Below, piece by piece: positions 7,274 through 15,650 of a stretch of DNA of 31,360 bases. The notes beneath the pieces were generated by a model that saw nothing but the letters and a program-made list of their open reading frames with translations, had not been told where the DNA came from and ran no database searches. The DNA comes from DASSBG01 sp965651365. GTDB taxonomy: Bacteria > Pseudomonadota > Gammaproteobacteria > Xanthomonadales > Rhodanobacteraceae. The stretch is from contig CBFGSA010000016.1 in assembly GCA_965651365.1 (NCBI GenBank), forward strand, positions 1 through 31,360, given 5' to 3'. How positions within the stretch are numbered: the first letter of the stretch is position 1; each line of letters starts with the position of its first letter. Made by a program: the position numbers and the translations under genes.

Positions 7274-8049
7274 ATCTGGCCGGACTGGATGTCAGCATTC
7301 TCGGCCCGGCCTTCGTGGCCGGTCTGATCGTCCTCGCCACCCACGTGCCACTGGGCCAGCAGGTACTGGGACGCGGCATCATCTTCATCGATCTGGCCCT
7401 GGCACAGGTCGCGGCGCTGGGCGTCATTGCCGCGCAGTTCTTCGAGCTGGGCCACAATGACTGGCTGGTGCAGATTGCAGCCGCCGTGGCCGCCCTGCTC
7501 GGCGCGGTCCTGCTCGGTTTCACTGATCGCCGCTGGTCGCGCTATCAGGAGCCGCTGATCGGCATCCTGTTCGTCCTCGCTGCGACGGGCAGCCTGTTGC
7601 TGCTGGCCAACAACCCGCACGGCGGCGAGCATCTGAAAAACCTGCTGGTCGGCCAGATCCTCTGGGTGAGCTATGGCCAACTGATACCGGCTGCCATTGT
7701 GTCGGCGATCCTGCTCGGCTTCATCGGCTGGCGCCGCGGTCGTGTACACGGCATGGCCTTCTACGCCACCTTCGCCATCGCCATCACCGTTTCGGTGCAA
7801 CTCGTCGGCGTGTACCTGGTCTTCGCCAGCCTGATCGTGCCGGCCCTGGCCACGGTCCGGCTGTCCGGCAAGCCGCGCATCTTCGCCGCTTACCTGATCG
7901 GCGCAGTCGGCTACCTGCTCGGCCTGATCCTGTCCGCGGTACTTGACCTGCCCAGCGGCGCACTGATCGTGTGGATGCTGGTCGTGTGTGCACTTGCCGC
8001 GCAGGCGATTCCCGCCGTGCGGCGGATACCGGTGGCCACCACCGGCTGA
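7270..8049 (+). CDS. znuB: ZnuB-like metal ABC transporter permease
   Basis: Inner-membrane permease of the ABC-3 family, 259 aa with about seven or eight hydrophobic helices, carrying the metal received from the ZnuA-like protein. The open frame extends upstream inside znuA, but the ATG at 7270 overlaps the znuA stop as ATGA and begins the normal N-terminus MNLAGLDVSILGPAF. The segment RGIIFIDLALAQVAALG (near 36-52) and the later VGVYLVFASLIVPALAT (near 179-195) are conserved in the family. No ATP-binding partner gene follows: only 13 nt separate it from the convergent hisIE gene, so an ATPase from another locus must serve it. Small cytoplasmic loops could hold the ATPase-coupling helix but I did not pin it down. 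Confidence 0.87.
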   Translation: MNLAGLDVSILGPAFVAGLIVLATHVPLGQQVLGRGIIFIDLALAQVAALGVIAAQFFELGHNDWLVQIAAAVAALLGAVLLGFTDRRWSRYQEPLIGILFVLAATGSLLLLANNPHGGEHLKNLLVGQILWVSYGQLIPAAIVSAILLGFIGWRRGRVHGMAFYATFAIAITVSVQLVGVYLVFASLIVPALATVRLSGKPRIFAAYLIGAVGYLLGLILSAVLDLPSGALIVWMLVVCALAAQAIPAVRRIPVATTG

Positions 8050-8062
8050 AACCATGCCGCTC

Positions 8063-8704
8063 CTATATTGCATGTCGTGCGCGCAACTGCCTGGTCACGC
8101 CCGCGAGATCGAGGTCGCGGGCGCGCAGCAGCACCAGCAGGTGGTAGATCAGGTCGGCGGATTCGTTGAGCAGAGCCTGCTCGTCCTGGGCCACGGCGGC
8201 AAGCGCTGTTTCCACAGCCTCTTCGCCAACCTTTTGCGCAATGCGGCGGGTACCGGCTTCGAACAGACGTGTGGTGTAACTGCCTTCCGGGCGCTCGCGC
8301 TCGCGCTGCGCCACCAGATTATCGAGCTGGCCGAGAAATGCCAGATCGGGCGCCAGCTCGTCACCGAAGCAGGACTCGCTGCCCCGGTGGCAGGTGGGGC
8401 CATGTGGCAGGGCCAGAATCAGCAGGGTGTCGGCATCGCAATCGGCACGAATCGCCTTGGCAACCAGCACATGGCCCGAACGCTCGCCCTTGATCCACAG
8501 GCGCTGCTTGCTGCGGCTGAAAAAGGTGACCTTGCCGCTGGTTTGCGTTTGCTCAAGGGCCGCACGGTTCATGTAGCCCAGCATCAGCACCCGGCCGTCC
8601 ACGACATGCTGGACGATTGTCGGCAGCAGGCTGTTGCCCTTGTCCCAGTCCAGGCTGTCCGGGTCAAACGTGGCCAGTGGATTGGCGGTATTCGGATGGT
8701 TCAT
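8063..8704 (-). CDS. hisIE: Bifunctional phosphoribosyl-AMP cyclohydrolase / phosphoribosyl-ATP pyrophosphatase
   Basis: Catalyses steps 2 and 3 of histidine synthesis: PR-ATP to PR-AMP, then ring opening to ProFAR. 213 aa from the ATG at 8704. The HisI domain (about 1-115) shows the Mg-binding DCDAD, and the Zn ligands in GPTCHRGSESCFG. The HisE domain (about 120-213) shows RRIAQKVGEEAVETAL and the acidic helical pattern NESADLIYHLLVLL. The frame is open farther upstream inside hisF, but the ATG at 8704 overlaps the hisF stop as ATGA, like other junctions of this operon; an ATG two codons earlier (8710) is an alternative. Last gene of the operon, converging on znuB with 13 nt between them. 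Confidence 0.95.
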   Translation of the reverse strand: MNHPNTANPLATFDPDSLDWDKGNSLLPTIVQHVVDGRVLMLGYMNRAALEQTQTSGKVTFFSRSKQRLWIKGERSGHVLVAKAIRADCDADTLLILALPHGPTCHRGSESCFGDELAPDLAFLGQLDNLVAQRERERPEGSYTTRLFEAGTRRIAQKVGEEAVETALAAVAQDEQALLNESADLIYHLLVLLRARDLDLAGVTRQLRARHAI

Positions 8705-9492
8705 GTGCATGTGCTCGTGTGGCCAGGCCGAACGGCAATTCCCTGCCCGGCCAGGTAGTGCTTGAGATCGGGAATGACTATTGCGCTGGAGTGAAAGACG
8801 CTGGCCGCCAGCGCCGCATCGACGTCGGCATCGTGGAATACCGAGGCAAAATGTTTCGGGCTGCCGGCACCGCCGGACGCGACCAGCGGTACGCCGCACA
8901 CGCGGCGCACCGCCCGCAACTGCTCGATATCGTAGCCGTCACGGACGCCGTCACTGCCCATGCAGTTGAGCACGATTTCACCGGCGCCGCGCTGCTGGAC
9001 TTCTTGCACCCAGTCCAGTGTGCGCCGGCCCAGGGCACGCGTCTTGCCTGGATCGCCGCTGTACTGGCGTACACGCCAGTCGCCGTCGGCATCGCGCAGG
9101 CTGTCGATGCCGACAACGATGCACTGCACGCCAAAGGCATCGGCGAGCTCGTCGATCAGGCCCGGCCGCTCCAGTGCCGGCGAGTTGACCGACACCTTGT
9201 CGGCACCGGCAAACAGGACTTCGCGTGCCTCGGCAACACTGCGAATGCCGCCAGCCACGCAAAACGGAATGTCCAGCACCTGCGCCACCCGTTCCACCCA
9301 GGCGCGGTCAACGCTGCGCCCCTCGGGGCTGGCGGTGATGTCGTAGAACACCAGTTCATCGGCACCGGCGGCGCGGTAGCGCAAGGCCAGATCAACGATA
9401 CCGCCCATCACCACGTGATCGCGAAAGCGCACGCCCTTGACCACCTGGCCGTCACGCACATCGAGACAGGGAATGATGCGCCGTTTCAGCAT
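8701..9492 (-). CDS. hisF: Imidazole glycerol phosphate synthase, cyclase subunit
   Basis: Uses ammonia from HisH to convert PRFAR to imidazole glycerol phosphate and AICAR. A (beta/alpha)8 barrel of 263 aa, normal length. The catalytic aspartates are in place: D11 in PCLDVRDG and D130 in VVGID. Phosphate-binding glycine motifs AGGI (80-83) and ASGGAG near 223 are visible. It overlaps hisA by 7 nt and hisIE by 4 nt. HisH is encoded two genes upstream in the same operon. Confidence 0.97.
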   Translation of the reverse strand: MLKRRIIPCLDVRDGQVVKGVRFRDHVVMGGIVDLALRYRAAGADELVFYDITASPEGRSVDRAWVERVAQVLDIPFCVAGGIRSVAEAREVLFAGADKVSVNSPALERPGLIDELADAFGVQCIVVGIDSLRDADGDWRVRQYSGDPGKTRALGRRTLDWVQEVQQRGAGEIVLNCMGSDGVRDGYDIEQLRAVRRVCGVPLVASGGAGSPKHFASVFHDADVDAALAASVFHSSAIVIPDLKHYLAGQGIAVRPGHTSTCT

Positions 9493-10274
9493 GTCAGGGC
9501 TTCCTCCAGACGGAATTTGCCTTCCAGAAGCGCCCGTCCCAGCACGATGCCGGCAGCACCTGCAACGCGTGCCGCGCGCACGTCGTCCAGCGATTGAACA
9601 CCGCCGGAAACCTGCACCGCAAACTCGGGCGCAATGCGGCGCACATGCGCCAGCAGGTCGAGGTTGGGACCGGTCATCGTGCCATCACGATCGATGTCGG
9701 TGCACAGCAGATGCCGGGCGCCGACGGCCGCATAGCGCGGCGCCAGCTCATCCAGGGTCTGTGCCTCGTTTTTGGTCCAGCCCGCGCTGGGCAGGCACCA
9801 GGCACCCTGGCGCCGACGCGTGTCCAGGGCCAGGGTCAGTCGCTCCGATCCAAATTGCTGCAGCCATTCCGTGACCTGCGCGGGATTGCGGATCGCAATG
9901 CTGCCCAGAACGACGCGCTCGACACCGGTATCCAGCAGGCGCGTCACGTCATCGCGCTGGCGCACTCCGCCACCGGCCTGAACTCGGAGGCCCACCCGGC
10001 TCAGCTTGTGCAGCACGGCAAGGTTGTCGAAGCTGCCACTGCGGGCGCCGTCCAGATCCACCACGTGCAGCCAGTTCGCGCCGTCGGCAGCGTAGCGCTC
10101 CGCCAGTGCCACCGGATCGAATGCGTAGTCGGTTTGTCGCGTATAGTCGCCCTGGTAGAGGCGCACGACCTTGCCCTGGCGCAGGTCGATGGCCGGGAGC
10201 ACGACAAACGACACTGGACTTCCGTCTTCGCGGGAATGGCACATCGATGCATGTTGAGATGCGGCTCGCGTCAT
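9486..10274 (-). CDS. hisA: ProFAR isomerase with a repeat-derived N-terminal extension
   Basis: Isomerises ProFAR to PRFAR, step 4 of the pathway. The barrel core begins at SFVVLPAIDLRQGKVVRL, with the catalytic Asp in PAID and the second one in CTDIDRDGT. Family members start at about this SFVV point, giving 242 aa. Here the ATG at 10274 overlaps the hisH stop as ATGA and adds 20 residues, part of them (CHSREDGSP) encoded by a palindromic repeat. A GTG at 10214 with GGAAG just before it would give the conventional protein. I kept the upstream ATG because eight of eight junctions in this operon overlap. Function is certain; the N-terminus is not. Confidence 0.92.
   Translation of the reverse strand: MTRAASQHASMCHSREDGSPVSFVVLPAIDLRQGKVVRLYQGDYTRQTDYAFDPVALAERYAADGANWLHVVDLDGARSGSFDNLAVLHKLSRVGLRVQAGGGVRQRDDVTRLLDTGVERVVLGSIAIRNPAQVTEWLQQFGSERLTLALDTRRRQGAWCLPSAGWTKNEAQTLDELAPRYAAVGARHLLCTDIDRDGTMTGPNLDLLAHVRRIAPEFAVQVSGGVQSLDDVRAARVAGAAGIVLGRALLEGKFRLEEALTC
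10214..10241 (-). repeat. Palindromic repeat inside the 5' end of hisA
   Basis: On the hisA strand this reads TGCCATTCCCGCG, then CGGAAGTCCAG, the same end pattern as the element at 2597-2637 (GGAATG.C and TGGA.TTCC in the opposite orientation). The stem TTCCCG/CGGAA is short. It is read in frame as CHSREDGSP, nine residues not expected in HisA. It also places GGAAG four bases before a GTG that could start the conventional protein. Confidence 0.5.
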
Positions 10275-10984
10275 GGGTTTGAGTTCAATTGCAGGAAGTT
10301 GCGCAGCACACGTGCGCCGAGCAGGGCTGAGCGTTCCGGGTGGAACTGCATGCCGCAGAAATTGCCGCGCCGGACCACGGCGCTGAAACAGCTTCCGTGC
10401 TGACTGGCGGTCAGCGTAGCCGGGCCGATCGGAGCGGCGTAGCTGTGCACGAAATAGGCATGGCGATCGGTGTCTTCGATTTTGGCCGTCAGGGGATCGG
10501 CACGGACCGGGTCCAGTGTGTTCCAGCCCATGTGTGGCACCCGCAGGCCGGCGTTACCCGGCAGCGGCCGGACCTCGCCGCGCAGCACACCCAGGCACGG
10601 TGTGTCGCCTTCGGCCGAATGCTCGAACAGCAGTTGCATGCCCAGGCACACGCCCAGCACTGGCTGGCTCAACGTGCGGATTACCTGGTCCAGACCGCTG
10701 TCACGCAGGCGCTGCATGCCCGGGCCGGCTGCGCCGACGCCGGGCAGGATGACATGGCTGGCATTGCGGATGGCAGCCGGGTCATGGCTCAGGCGCGCTT
10801 CGACGCCCAGGCGCTGCAATGCGTAGCAGACCGAGCCGATATTGGTACCGCCCGCATCGATCAGCACGACGCTCGAGGATCGAGGTTCCAGGCTTGTCTG
10901 GCTCGCTGCGCTCGTTCCCGTCACCGCGGCCTTCTCCCCGCGGGAAGAGGGGGTCAAACCGATCCAATTATCGCTCATGCTCAC
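10271..10984 (-). CDS. hisH: Imidazole glycerol phosphate synthase, glutaminase subunit, with extended N-terminus
   Basis: Class I glutamine amidotransferase feeding ammonia to HisF. The nucleophile elbow GVCLGMQLL supplies the catalytic Cys, and FHPERSAL supplies His and Glu. The family core begins at VVLIDAGGTNIGSV. In front of it are 38 extra residues, rich in S, T, E and R, encoded by repeat-like DNA (10877-10965). The GTG start at 10984 overlaps the hisB stop as GTGA; the ATG at 10978 is an alternative. No in-frame ATG lies between the repeat and the core; only a GTG at the second V of VVLID could give a short form. Overlaps hisA by 4 nt. Confidence 0.92.
   Translation of the reverse strand: MSMSDNWIGLTPSSRGEKAAVTGTSAASQTSLEPRSSSVVLIDAGGTNIGSVCYALQRLGVEARLSHDPAAIRNASHVILPGVGAAGPGMQRLRDSGLDQVIRTLSQPVLGVCLGMQLLFEHSAEGDTPCLGVLRGEVRPLPGNAGLRVPHMGWNTLDPVRADPLTAKIEDTDRHAYFVHSYAAPIGPATLTASQHGSCFSAVVRRGNFCGMQFHPERSALLGARVLRNFLQLNSNP
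10877..10965 (-). repeat. MITE-like or REP-like insertion within hisH
   Basis: The ends are inverted: GGATCG at 10877-10882 and CGATCC at 10960-10965 on the plus strand, with adjoining GGTT/AAACC similarity. Inside is the near-palindrome CTTCTCCCCGCGGGAAGAG (10931-10949), the shape of a widespread extragenic palindrome. The 89 bp have no stop codon in the hisH frame. They encode the unusual extra N-terminus of HisH. The insertion interpretation is inferred from comparison with normal HisH proteins. Confidence 0.5.
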
Positions 10985-12042
10985 AGGCTGCCCTTGGTAC
11001 TGGGCAGGGCGTCACCCTCGCGGCGGATCGCCTGGCGCAGGCAGCGGGCCGTGGCCTTGAAGCAGGCTTCGACCATGTGGTGCGTGTTTTCGCCCCGCAC
11101 CTGCAAATGCAGGTTGGCGCCCAGGGTTTCGCACAGCGAGCTGAAGAAGTGCGGCACCATCTCGGTGGACAGCTCTCCGACCTTGTCGCGCGGGAAGCGG
11201 CCATTGAATTCGAACCAGGGGCGCCCCGACAGGTCCAGCGCCGCGCTGGCCAGGGTCTCGTCCATTGGCACGGTGAAGCCGTAACGGGCAATGCCGCGCT
11301 TGTCGCCCAGAGCCTGGCGCAGCGCCTGGCCCAGCGCCAATGCGCTGTCCTCGACCGTGTGGTGCTCATCGACTTGCAGGTCGCCGTCGCAGTGCAGGCG
11401 CAGCGCGAAGCCGCCGTGCTTGCCGATCTGTTCCAGCATGTGGTCAAAAAAGCCGATGCCGGTGCGGATGTCCGGATCGCTGGCCGCATCCAGATCCACT
11501 GCGACGCTGATCCGTGTCTCGCGGGTCTCGCGCCTCAGCGTGGCGCGGCGTGGCGCATCGCACAGCAGACGGGCCACCCCGCTCCACGACATGCCGTGCG
11601 GTCCGACCCGCAGGCCGCGCACGCCGAGATTGTCGGCAAAACGCAGATCACTGTCGCGGTCGCCGACCATGGCCGAGGCCGTGCGGTTCCAGCCGTCGTC
11701 GGCCAGGTAGTGGCGAACCAGCCCGGTGCCTGGTTTGCGCGTGTCCAGACCGTCTTCAGGCCGGCTGCGGTCAATCAACACTTCGCGAAAATCGATGCCC
11801 TGCGAACTCAGGATGCCGAGCAGCAGTTGGTGTGGACCGTCAAAAGCGGCCTGTGGAAAGCTGGGCGAGCCCAGCCCGTCCTGGTTGGTCACCATCACTA
11901 GTTCGTAGCCGGCGCCGACACACCGGTGCAGGGCCTGGATGACCCCGGGCAGCAAGGCCAGCTTGTCGAAGCGGTCGATCTGTTCGTCCGCCGGCTCCTC
12001 GATCAGGCATCCGTCGCGATCGACAAACAGGATCTTGCGCAT
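10981..12042 (-). CDS. hisB: Bifunctional histidinol-phosphatase / IGP dehydratase
   Basis: Catalyses steps 6 and 8 of the pathway. 353 aa from the ATG at 12042. The HAD-type phosphatase domain (about 1-165) has the DxD nucleophile pair D8 and D10 in FVDRDG, and the later GDRDSDL loop. The dehydratase domain (about 170-353) has the metal-binding signatures FFDHMLEQIGKHGG, DEHHTVEDSA and NTHHMVEA. This fused form is typical of gammaproteobacteria. Its start overlaps the hisC stop as TGATG. A longer upstream frame exists inside hisC but lacks any HisB similarity and is rejected. Confidence 0.97.
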   Translation of the reverse strand: MRKILFVDRDGCLIEEPADEQIDRFDKLALLPGVIQALHRCVGAGYELVMVTNQDGLGSPSFPQAAFDGPHQLLLGILSSQGIDFREVLIDRSRPEDGLDTRKPGTGLVRHYLADDGWNRTASAMVGDRDSDLRFADNLGVRGLRVGPHGMSWSGVARLLCDAPRRATLRRETRETRISVAVDLDAASDPDIRTGIGFFDHMLEQIGKHGGFALRLHCDGDLQVDEHHTVEDSALALGQALRQALGDKRGIARYGFTVPMDETLASAALDLSGRPWFEFNGRFPRDKVGELSTEMVPHFFSSLCETLGANLHLQVRGENTHHMVEACFKATARCLRQAIRREGDALPSTKGSL

Positions 12043-13106
12043 CAGGCCACCTCCGCCTGGCGAGCGAGGGCAGCCAGCAGCCGCGTGTTTTCCTGCGGCG
12101 TACCGATGCTGATCCGCAGGCAGTTGGCCAGATGCGGATAGTGGCTGACATCGCGCACGACAATGCCCTGCCCGGCCAGCGCGTTTCGCGTGGCCGCTGC
12201 ATCGCGCACGCGCACGGTGAGGAAATTGGCCTGTGATGGAAAGACATGCAAAACGCCGGGGAGGCCCGCCAGCTCTCGCGCCAGGCGCTCGCGCTCGGCC
12301 ACGATTATCCGCACGCGCTGGCGCATCCGCCGCTCGCCGCTGCCAGCCAGCGCAGCCATCGCGGCCACCACGCTCGGCAGCGGCAATGGGTATGGCGGCA
12401 TGATCCGGCGCAGCAAGGCGATCACCTCGGCTTGGGCCAACAGCGCACCAACGCGCGCGCCAGCCAGCGCCCAAGCCTTCGACAGGGTGCGCAACACGGC
12501 AAGATTCGGACACTCGGCGAGCAGGCACGCTGCACTCTTGCCGTTCGCGAACTCGATATAGGCCTCATCCACCACCACCAGCGCGCGTCCGGCAAGGCCG
12601 GCGGCCAGGCGTTCAATGTCGGCCAGCGGCACCAGCCCGCCTGTCGGATTGTTGGGCGAGCACACGAACAGCAGTTTCACGCTTGGTGCCAGTGTCGCCA
12701 GCAGGGTAGCGGGACTCAGTCGAAAATCATCCTCGAACGGCATGGTCTGCACGATCGCGCCCTGCACGCCCGCGCACACGGCGTACATGCCGAAGGTGGG
12801 CGGTGAGATCGCAATGGCATCCAGGCCCGGTCGGCAGAATGCGCGCACCAGCAAGTCAATGGCCTCGTCACTGCCGCGACCAAGCAGAAGCTGCCCGGGG
12901 CGAACGCCGTACAATGCGGCCAGACGCTTGCACAATTCCGGCGGCTGCGGGTCGGGATAGCGGTTCAGACCCAGCGTGTCGCCCTCGGAACACCAGGGCG
13001 ACTCATTGGCATTGAGCATCACCGCCGCTGCGCCCGCTTCCGTCCGTGCCGAGGAATACGGCTTCAATGCGCGAATTTCGGCGCGCGCCAGATCCAGCAC
13101 GTTCAT
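12042..13106 (-). CDS. hisC: Histidinol-phosphate aminotransferase
   Basis: PLP-dependent class I/II aminotransferase converting imidazole acetol phosphate to histidinol phosphate with glutamate. 354 aa, normal length. Visible are LNANESPW near the N-terminus, the GRGSDEAID helix of the cofactor pocket, CSPNNPTGG, VVDEAYIEF, and the PLP-lysine segment RTLSKAWALAGARVG. The ATG at 13106 overlaps the hisD stop as ATGA, and its stop overlaps the hisB start by one base. Confidence 0.96.
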   Translation of the reverse strand: MNVLDLARAEIRALKPYSSARTEAGAAAVMLNANESPWCSEGDTLGLNRYPDPQPPELCKRLAALYGVRPGQLLLGRGSDEAIDLLVRAFCRPGLDAIAISPPTFGMYAVCAGVQGAIVQTMPFEDDFRLSPATLLATLAPSVKLLFVCSPNNPTGGLVPLADIERLAAGLAGRALVVVDEAYIEFANGKSAACLLAECPNLAVLRTLSKAWALAGARVGALLAQAEVIALLRRIMPPYPLPLPSVVAAMAALAGSGERRMRQRVRIIVAERERLARELAGLPGVLHVFPSQANFLTVRVRDAAATRNALAGQGIVVRDVSHYPHLANCLRISIGTPQENTRLLAALARQAEVA

Positions 13107-14410
13107 GCGCTGGCCGCCATGGATTCGAGTCGCAGGCTGACCGCGCGTGCATGGGCGTCCAGGCCCTCGGCTTCAGCCAGGGTCACGGCGCAGGGGCCAA
13201 TGGCGCGCAGGCCCTCGGCGCTCAGTTCCTGCACACTGATCTGCTTCATGAAGCTGGCTACCGACACGCCGCTCCAGGCGCGGGCGTGACCGTAGGTCGG
13301 CAGCACGTGATTGGTGCCGCTGCAGTAATCACCGACGGATTCCGGCGACCAGCGGCCCAGAAAAACCGAACCGGCATTGAGTACTTGCGACAGCAAGGCG
13401 CGCGGGTTGCACACGTTCAGAATCAGGTGCTCAGGCGCATAGACGTTGCTCACTTCAACGGCCGCGATCAGAGATTCGACCTGGATCAGGCGGCTTGTCT
13501 CAAGGACCTGGCGCACCGTCCGGGCACGCGGCAACGTGCCCACCTGCACCTCGATTTCTGCTGCCACTGCTTCGGCCAGGCGGGGCGAGTCGGTCACCAG
13601 CAATACCTGCGAGTCGGGGCCGTGCTCGGCCTGCGACAGCAGGTCGGCGGCCACCAGCGCGGGTTCGGCGGCATCGTCTGCAATTACCAGCACCTCGGAG
13701 GGTCCCGCCGGCATGTCGATGGCCGGGCCGCCGGGCATCACCGACACCTGCTGCTTTGCCTCGGTGACCCAGGCATTGCCCGGACCGAAAATCTTGTCGC
13801 AGGCCGGCACGCTTTCCGTGCCCAGGGCCATGGCGGCGATGGCCTGAGCACCGCCAAGCGCGAACACGCTGCGAATGCCGCAGCGGCTGGCGGCATACAG
13901 AACCGCGGGATCGAGCGTGCCATCGGTGCGCGGCGGCGAGCACAGAACCACTTCGCGGCAACCGGCAAGTTGCGCGGGCACACCCAACATCAATGCGGTC
14001 GATGGCAGTGGTGCACTGCCCGCGGGGACGTACAGCCCCACCCGCTCGATCGCGCGCGGCAGGCGTTCGCAGAGCACGCCCGGCGCCGTTTCGACCCGCA
14101 CTGGCCGGGGCAGGCCGGCGCGGTGGAATGCGTCGATCCGCTTGCAGGCATCGTCGATCGCCCCGCGCAGCCTTGCCGTCAGACTCGACGCAGCACGTTC
14201 CAATTCCTCCGGGCCGACCTGCAGGGATGACGGGCGGCAACCGTCCAGTTCGGCGGTCAACCCGGTCAGCGCCGCATCACCGCCCTGACGCACGCGCTCG
14301 ATGATGGCCACCACGGCGGCGCGACGCTGCGACGCATCGTCCTGCGCCGGTCGGGCCAGCAGGGCCTTGCGCGCAGGTGCATCGAGGTCTTTCCAGCGCA
14401 CCGCTTTCAT
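13103..14410 (-). CDS. hisD: Histidinol dehydrogenase
   Basis: Performs the last two oxidations, histidinol to histidine, using NAD and Zn2+. 435 aa from the ATG at 14410, which overlaps the hisG stop as ATGA; the longer upstream frame is the hisG region out of phase. Family motifs include NVYAPEHL, the segment SVFLGRWSPESVGDY, and GTNHVLPTYGHARAWSGV with conserved His residues. The metal ligand and catalytic His/Glu regions look intact. Placed second among the biosynthetic genes of the operon. Confidence 0.96.
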   Translation of the reverse strand: MKAVRWKDLDAPARKALLARPAQDDASQRRAAVVAIIERVRQGGDAALTGLTAELDGCRPSSLQVGPEELERAASSLTARLRGAIDDACKRIDAFHRAGLPRPVRVETAPGVLCERLPRAIERVGLYVPAGSAPLPSTALMLGVPAQLAGCREVVLCSPPRTDGTLDPAVLYAASRCGIRSVFALGGAQAIAAMALGTESVPACDKIFGPGNAWVTEAKQQVSVMPGGPAIDMPAGPSEVLVIADDAAEPALVAADLLSQAEHGPDSQVLLVTDSPRLAEAVAAEIEVQVGTLPRARTVRQVLETSRLIQVESLIAAVEVSNVYAPEHLILNVCNPRALLSQVLNAGSVFLGRWSPESVGDYCSGTNHVLPTYGHARAWSGVSVASFMKQISVQELSAEGLRAIGPCAVTLAEAEGLDAHARAVSLRLESMAASA

Positions 14411-15300
14411 GCCAGCATCTTCTCCACCGGCAGCACCAGCATGCCGTGGGCACCAGCGCCCTTCATCGCTTCCAGATCCTGCCAGCTCACGTTTCCGCTG
14501 CACACGCACTGCAGCGCGATGTCATCGGGCTGACCTTCGATATTGGTCACCGTCGGTGTGGGGCCACCAGGCAGCAGATCGACGATGATCGGCAATGCGC
14601 TGCGCGGCGCCTTCAGCATCAGCAGGCGCGATTCGCGCACATCCAGCACGCCGTCGAGACGCCGCAGCAGCAATTCGATCAGATCGGCGCGCTCGTCGGT
14701 GGGCGCCGGCACGCTGGCGGCCAGTACGGCTTCGCTGCGCATCAGCACCTCGGTTTCACGCAGCTGGTTGGCGATCAGCGTGGCGCCGCTCGATACGAGG
14801 TCGCAGATCAGGTCGGCCGTGCCCAGTCTGGGTGCGATTTCAACCGAGCCGGACAAGGTGACGATGCTGGCATCAACGCAGCGCTCGGCCAGCCAGCGGC
14901 GCAGAAGATTCGGATAGGTCGTGGCGATCCGCTTGCCGGCCAGCTGTACCGGCGAGTCGGCCGTCATGTCCTGCGGCACCGCAATCGACAGCCGGCAACC
15001 GCCGAAACCCAAGGCGCGCAATTCACACGTGGTGGAGGTCGATTCATTGTCTAGTGCCGCTTCCTGCAACACGTTGCGGCCCACCACGCCCAGCTCACAC
15101 ACCCCCTCGGCCAGCAGGCCCGGAATATCGTCATCGCGCACCAGCAGCAGATCCACCGGCATGTTTTCGCCAAAGCAGAACAGCTTGTCGCGGCTGGAGC
15201 GGAACTTCAGCCCGCAGCGCTCCAGCAATTGCCGCGACGGGTCGCCCAGGCGGCCAGACTTCTGGATGGCGATGCGCAGACGCTCGCGTGTCGTGCTCAT
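14407..15300 (-). CDS. hisG: ATP phosphoribosyltransferase, long form
   Basis: First enzyme of histidine synthesis, condensing ATP with PRPP, and the point of feedback inhibition. 297 aa is the long form, which carries its own C-terminal regulatory domain (about residues 225-297) and does not need HisZ. The substrate core begins LRIAIQKSGRL; the family signature spans the segment around GSVEIAPRLGTADLICDLV and SSGATL. The start overlaps the stop of the TrpR-like gene as ATGA, coupling enzyme and regulator translation. Confidence 0.96.
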   Translation of the reverse strand: MSTTRERLRIAIQKSGRLGDPSRQLLERCGLKFRSSRDKLFCFGENMPVDLLLVRDDDIPGLLAEGVCELGVVGRNVLQEAALDNESTSTTCELRALGFGGCRLSIAVPQDMTADSPVQLAGKRIATTYPNLLRRWLAERCVDASIVTLSGSVEIAPRLGTADLICDLVSSGATLIANQLRETEVLMRSEAVLAASVPAPTDERADLIELLLRRLDGVLDVRESRLLMLKAPRSALPIIVDLLPGGPTPTVTNIEGQPDDIALQCVCSGNVSWQDLEAMKGAGAHGMLVLPVEKMLA

Positions 15301-15635
15301 GCGTTTTGTCCCCGGCGAGCTGTTTCATTCTTGCCGCTGGCGCGGGCAGCGGCTGCAAGATAGCCGCCGTTGCCCGAGTTCAGAAAGCGCGCGACGCGCC
15401 CGATGGTGGTGATGCTGACAGCCGTGCGCTCATGAATTTGCCGGTACGGCATACCCTGCTGGATGTACGGCACGACGCTCCAGCGATCGGTGATGGCCTC
15501 GATTTCGGCCGGCGTGCACAGATCACGCAGAAACGCCCGCATCTCGCCGACCGTGCTCATCGACAGCAGGGCCCGGCACAGACTGTCCTCCACCGCGCGG
15601 GCGCTTTTCTCCGGTTTCACGTGTCGCTGTTTCAT
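15297..15635 (-). CDS. TrpR-family (YerC/YecD-like) repressor heading the his operon, HisR-like
   Basis: 112-aa DNA-binding protein of the TrpR superfamily. Residues around 42-90 match the core, with LCTPAEIEAITDRW and the helix-turn-helix GMPYRQIHERTAVSITTIGR. E. coli TrpR binds tryptophan; members placed in front of hisG in Xanthomonadales have been predicted to act as a histidine repressor (HisR; recalled from comparative genomics). The gene overlaps hisG by ATGA, and a palindrome lies 15 nt upstream of its ATG, so autoregulation of the entire operon is likely. The ligand is unknown. Shine-Dalgarno is weak. Confidence 0.85.
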   Translation of the reverse strand: MKQRHVKPEKSARAVEDSLCRALLSMSTVGEMRAFLRDLCTPAEIEAITDRWSVVPYIQQGMPYRQIHERTAVSITTIGRVARFLNSGNGGYLAAAARASGKNETARRGQNA

Positions 15636-15650
15636 GCCTGCCGATCAACC

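Noticed and set aside
12042..12528. A longer N-terminus for HisB
   Set aside because: The upstream frame lies inside hisC and its translation is unlike HisB; the ATG at 12042 begins the conserved HAD motif.
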